Of a stretch of 6,709 nucleotides of DNA, positions 5,685 to 6,709 are shown in pieces. How positions within the stretch are numbered: position 1 is the first letter of the stretch; every line of letters starts with the position of its first letter. This DNA comes from Thermotogaceae bacterium (GTDB lineage: Bacteria; Thermotogota; Thermotogae; B21-G9; HyVt-16). Location of the stretch: positions 1 to 6,709 of the forward strand of contig DQYP01000185.1 in the NCBI GenBank assembly GCA_011043375.1. The letters are read 5' to 3'. Both the position numbers and the translations under genes were made by a program. Below the pieces are notes generated by a model. It saw only the letters and a program-made list of their open reading frames with translations, searched no databases and was not told the origin of the DNA.

Positions 5685-6474
5685 TAGAGGTTTCTTGTTT
5701 GGAGATGGAGTCTATGAAACCATTAGAACCTATTACAAAAGGCCATTTGCTTTAGATAAACACTTGAAAAGATTGGAATATTCTGCAGAGAAATTGGGAA
5801 TAAAACTTCCAGATCTTTCATTCATAACTTCGGTAATCAATGAAGGAATAGAACGTTTATCTGAATCTATCGTTGATCAACAAGAAATATATATTCGATT
5901 GATTGTTACACGTGGTGAATCTGAGTTTTCATTACGAATAACTACTATCTCCCCAACTTTTGTGGCTATTTTTAAACCCCTTGAGACTTCAAATAAAGAA
6001 GGTGTGAAAATAAAGATTTCAACGGTCAGAAAAATCCCATCAGAATCGATCGACCCAAAGATAAAAGGATTGGGGCAGATTGATAAAATCCTCGCGAGGT
6101 TGGAAATGACAAAAGAGGTTTATGAAGTTATAATGCTCTCTTTTAATGGTTACGTAGCTGAAGGGACCATGAGTAATATTTTTATGATCTCAAACGAAAG
6201 ACTTATTACTCCTTCCCTGGACACAGGAATCTTGAATGGTATCACCAGAGATACGGTAATAGAAATCGCAAAAGAAAAGGGTATAAAGGTTGAAGAAAGA
6301 TTAGTGGAATTGAAAGAATTATTCAACGCCGAGGAAGTTTTTTTGACACACACAAGTGCTGAAATAGTACCAGTTAAGTACGTAGAAGAAATTGAAAAGG
6401 ATGTTGGCCCGGTAACGAAACTGTTGAAAGCAGGATTCAGAGAATATATAGAAAGATGGATCGAATCGTATTGA
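5623..6474 (+). CDS. Class IV PLP-dependent aminotransferase (branched-chain/D-amino-acid aminotransferase type)
   Basis: This 283-residue protein matches the length of short branched-chain and D-amino-acid aminotransferases and 4-amino-4-deoxychorismate lyases. It has the fold type IV N-terminus VNGQWL, then ISILDRGFLFGDGVYETIR (18-36). HLKRLEYSA holds the conserved Arg50. Catalytic Lys148 is in DPKIKGLGQ, where the common K-[ST]-x-N-Y reads KGLGQ. AEGTMSNIF holds Glu180, the residue that contacts the PLP ring nitrogen. LNGITRD and TSAEIVPV close the cofactor site. The Arg-x-His motif expected of classical D-amino-acid aminotransferase is absent (SEFSLRI), which leans towards a branched-chain or broad-specificity L-enzyme, but substrate cannot be settled by eye. 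The start is TTG 5623, since a stop lies at 5611-5613 and the only codons between are not starts. It overlaps mtaB by 62 nt and is the last gene before a terminator. Confidence 0.93.
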   Translation: MLVNVNGQWLTRKEAKISILDRGFLFGDGVYETIRTYYKRPFALDKHLKRLEYSAEKLGIKLPDLSFITSVINEGIERLSESIVDQQEIYIRLIVTRGESEFSLRITTISPTFVAIFKPLETSNKEGVKIKISTVRKIPSESIDPKIKGLGQIDKILARLEMTKEVYEVIMLSFNGYVAEGTMSNIFMISNERLITPSLDTGILNGITRDTVIEIAKEKGIKVEERLVELKELFNAEEVFLTHTSAEIVPVKYVEEIEKDVGPVTKLLKAGFREYIERWIESY

Positions 6475-6483
6475 TCTTGAATT

Positions 6484-6520
6484 ACAGATCCCAGGATATT
6501 TCCTGGGATCTGTGTTTTAT
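6484..6520 (+). terminator. Intrinsic terminator of the operon
   Basis: A perfect 13-bp inverted repeat (6484-6496 with 6501-6513) encloses a 4-nt TATT loop. It is followed by GTTTTATT, a short U-rich tail, starting 9 nt after the aminotransferase stop. The tail is modest but the stem is long and GC-rich in its centre. On the opposite strand no T-run follows the stem, so it should act mainly on the forward operon, though it may also stop lacZ transcripts weakly. Confidence 0.9.
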
Positions 6521-6536
6521 TGAAATCTTTTCTATA

Positions 6537-6709
6537 TTACTTCAGATCAGATTTAAATACATTGATCCTAAAAGAATATTCATATTCACCCGGATACAGG
6601 GTGTATTCAGGATGAGGCAAAGCTCCCCAGCTGTTATCTCCTCCGACACCCATCTGTCTGTAATCTATGTTCAACGTTATCAAATCTTTTCTAAACTCAA
6701 GTTCATTCA
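6537..6709 (-). CDS. lacZ: Beta-galactosidase LacZ (GH2), C-terminal fragment
   Basis: Reading the reverse strand from the right edge gives 57 codons ending in TAA (6537-6539 on the forward strand). The fragment contains LNIDYRQMGVGGDNSWG followed by a PHPEYTL-type segment, then YEYSFRI near the end. This is the closing part of domain 5 (small-chain domain) of LacZ-type beta-galactosidases. The E. coli equivalent is MGIGGDDSWS, whose Trp999 lines the galactose site; the matching Trp here is encoded at 6627-6629. The enzyme hydrolyses lactose and other beta-galactosides; the catalytic domain lies outside the window. The stop sits 62 nt from the convergent aminotransferase stop. Its start and operon context are to the right and unseen. 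Confidence 0.9.
   Translation of the reverse strand, partial: NELEFRKDLITLNIDYRQMGVGGDNSWGALPHPEYTLYPGEYEYSFRINVFKSDLK

Overview
The window is an AT-rich stretch of a bacterial chromosome with tightly packed genes, many GTG or TTG starts and strong GGAG-type ribosome binding sites. Protein character and gene order point to a Thermotogota bacterium (Thermotoga/Pseudothermotoga type). That placement is inferred from family resemblance and has not been tested by a search.

Layout. Positions 1-821 hold the 3' part of a response regulator whose C-terminal half looks like an eroded GGDEF domain. It is followed at once by mnmA (827-1876), the tRNA U34 2-thiolase, whose ribosome binding site lies inside the regulator's last codons. 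A 125-nt gap (1877-2001) carries a perfect TATAAT box just upstream of a second run of genes: a small helical protein (2002-2190), an ABC ATPase with most catalytic motifs eroded (2171-2890), a divergent PfkB-family sugar kinase (2897-3859), a two-CBS-domain protein (3859-4305), the methylthiotransferase mtaB (about 4317-5684) and a class IV PLP aminotransferase (5623-6474). Nearly all these genes overlap or lie within about 12 nt of each other, so they probably form one operon. A perfect 13-bp hairpin terminator (6484-6520) ends it. From the right edge, on the opposite strand, the C-terminus of a GH2 beta-galactosidase (lacZ) converges on it.

How the genes may work together. Two enzymes here thiolate the tRNA anticodon loop: MnmA makes s2U34, and MtaB makes ms2t6A37. 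Both modifications are known on tRNA-Lys(UUU). The block between them (small protein, ABC-like ATPase, PfkB-like kinase, CBS pair) is the least ordinary part. Two nucleotide-binding enzymes in a row have lost expected catalytic residues and are followed by a probable adenylate sensor, which suggests a regulatory or sensing role. That role is inference only. I found no mobile element, CRISPR array, tRNA or rRNA gene in the window.
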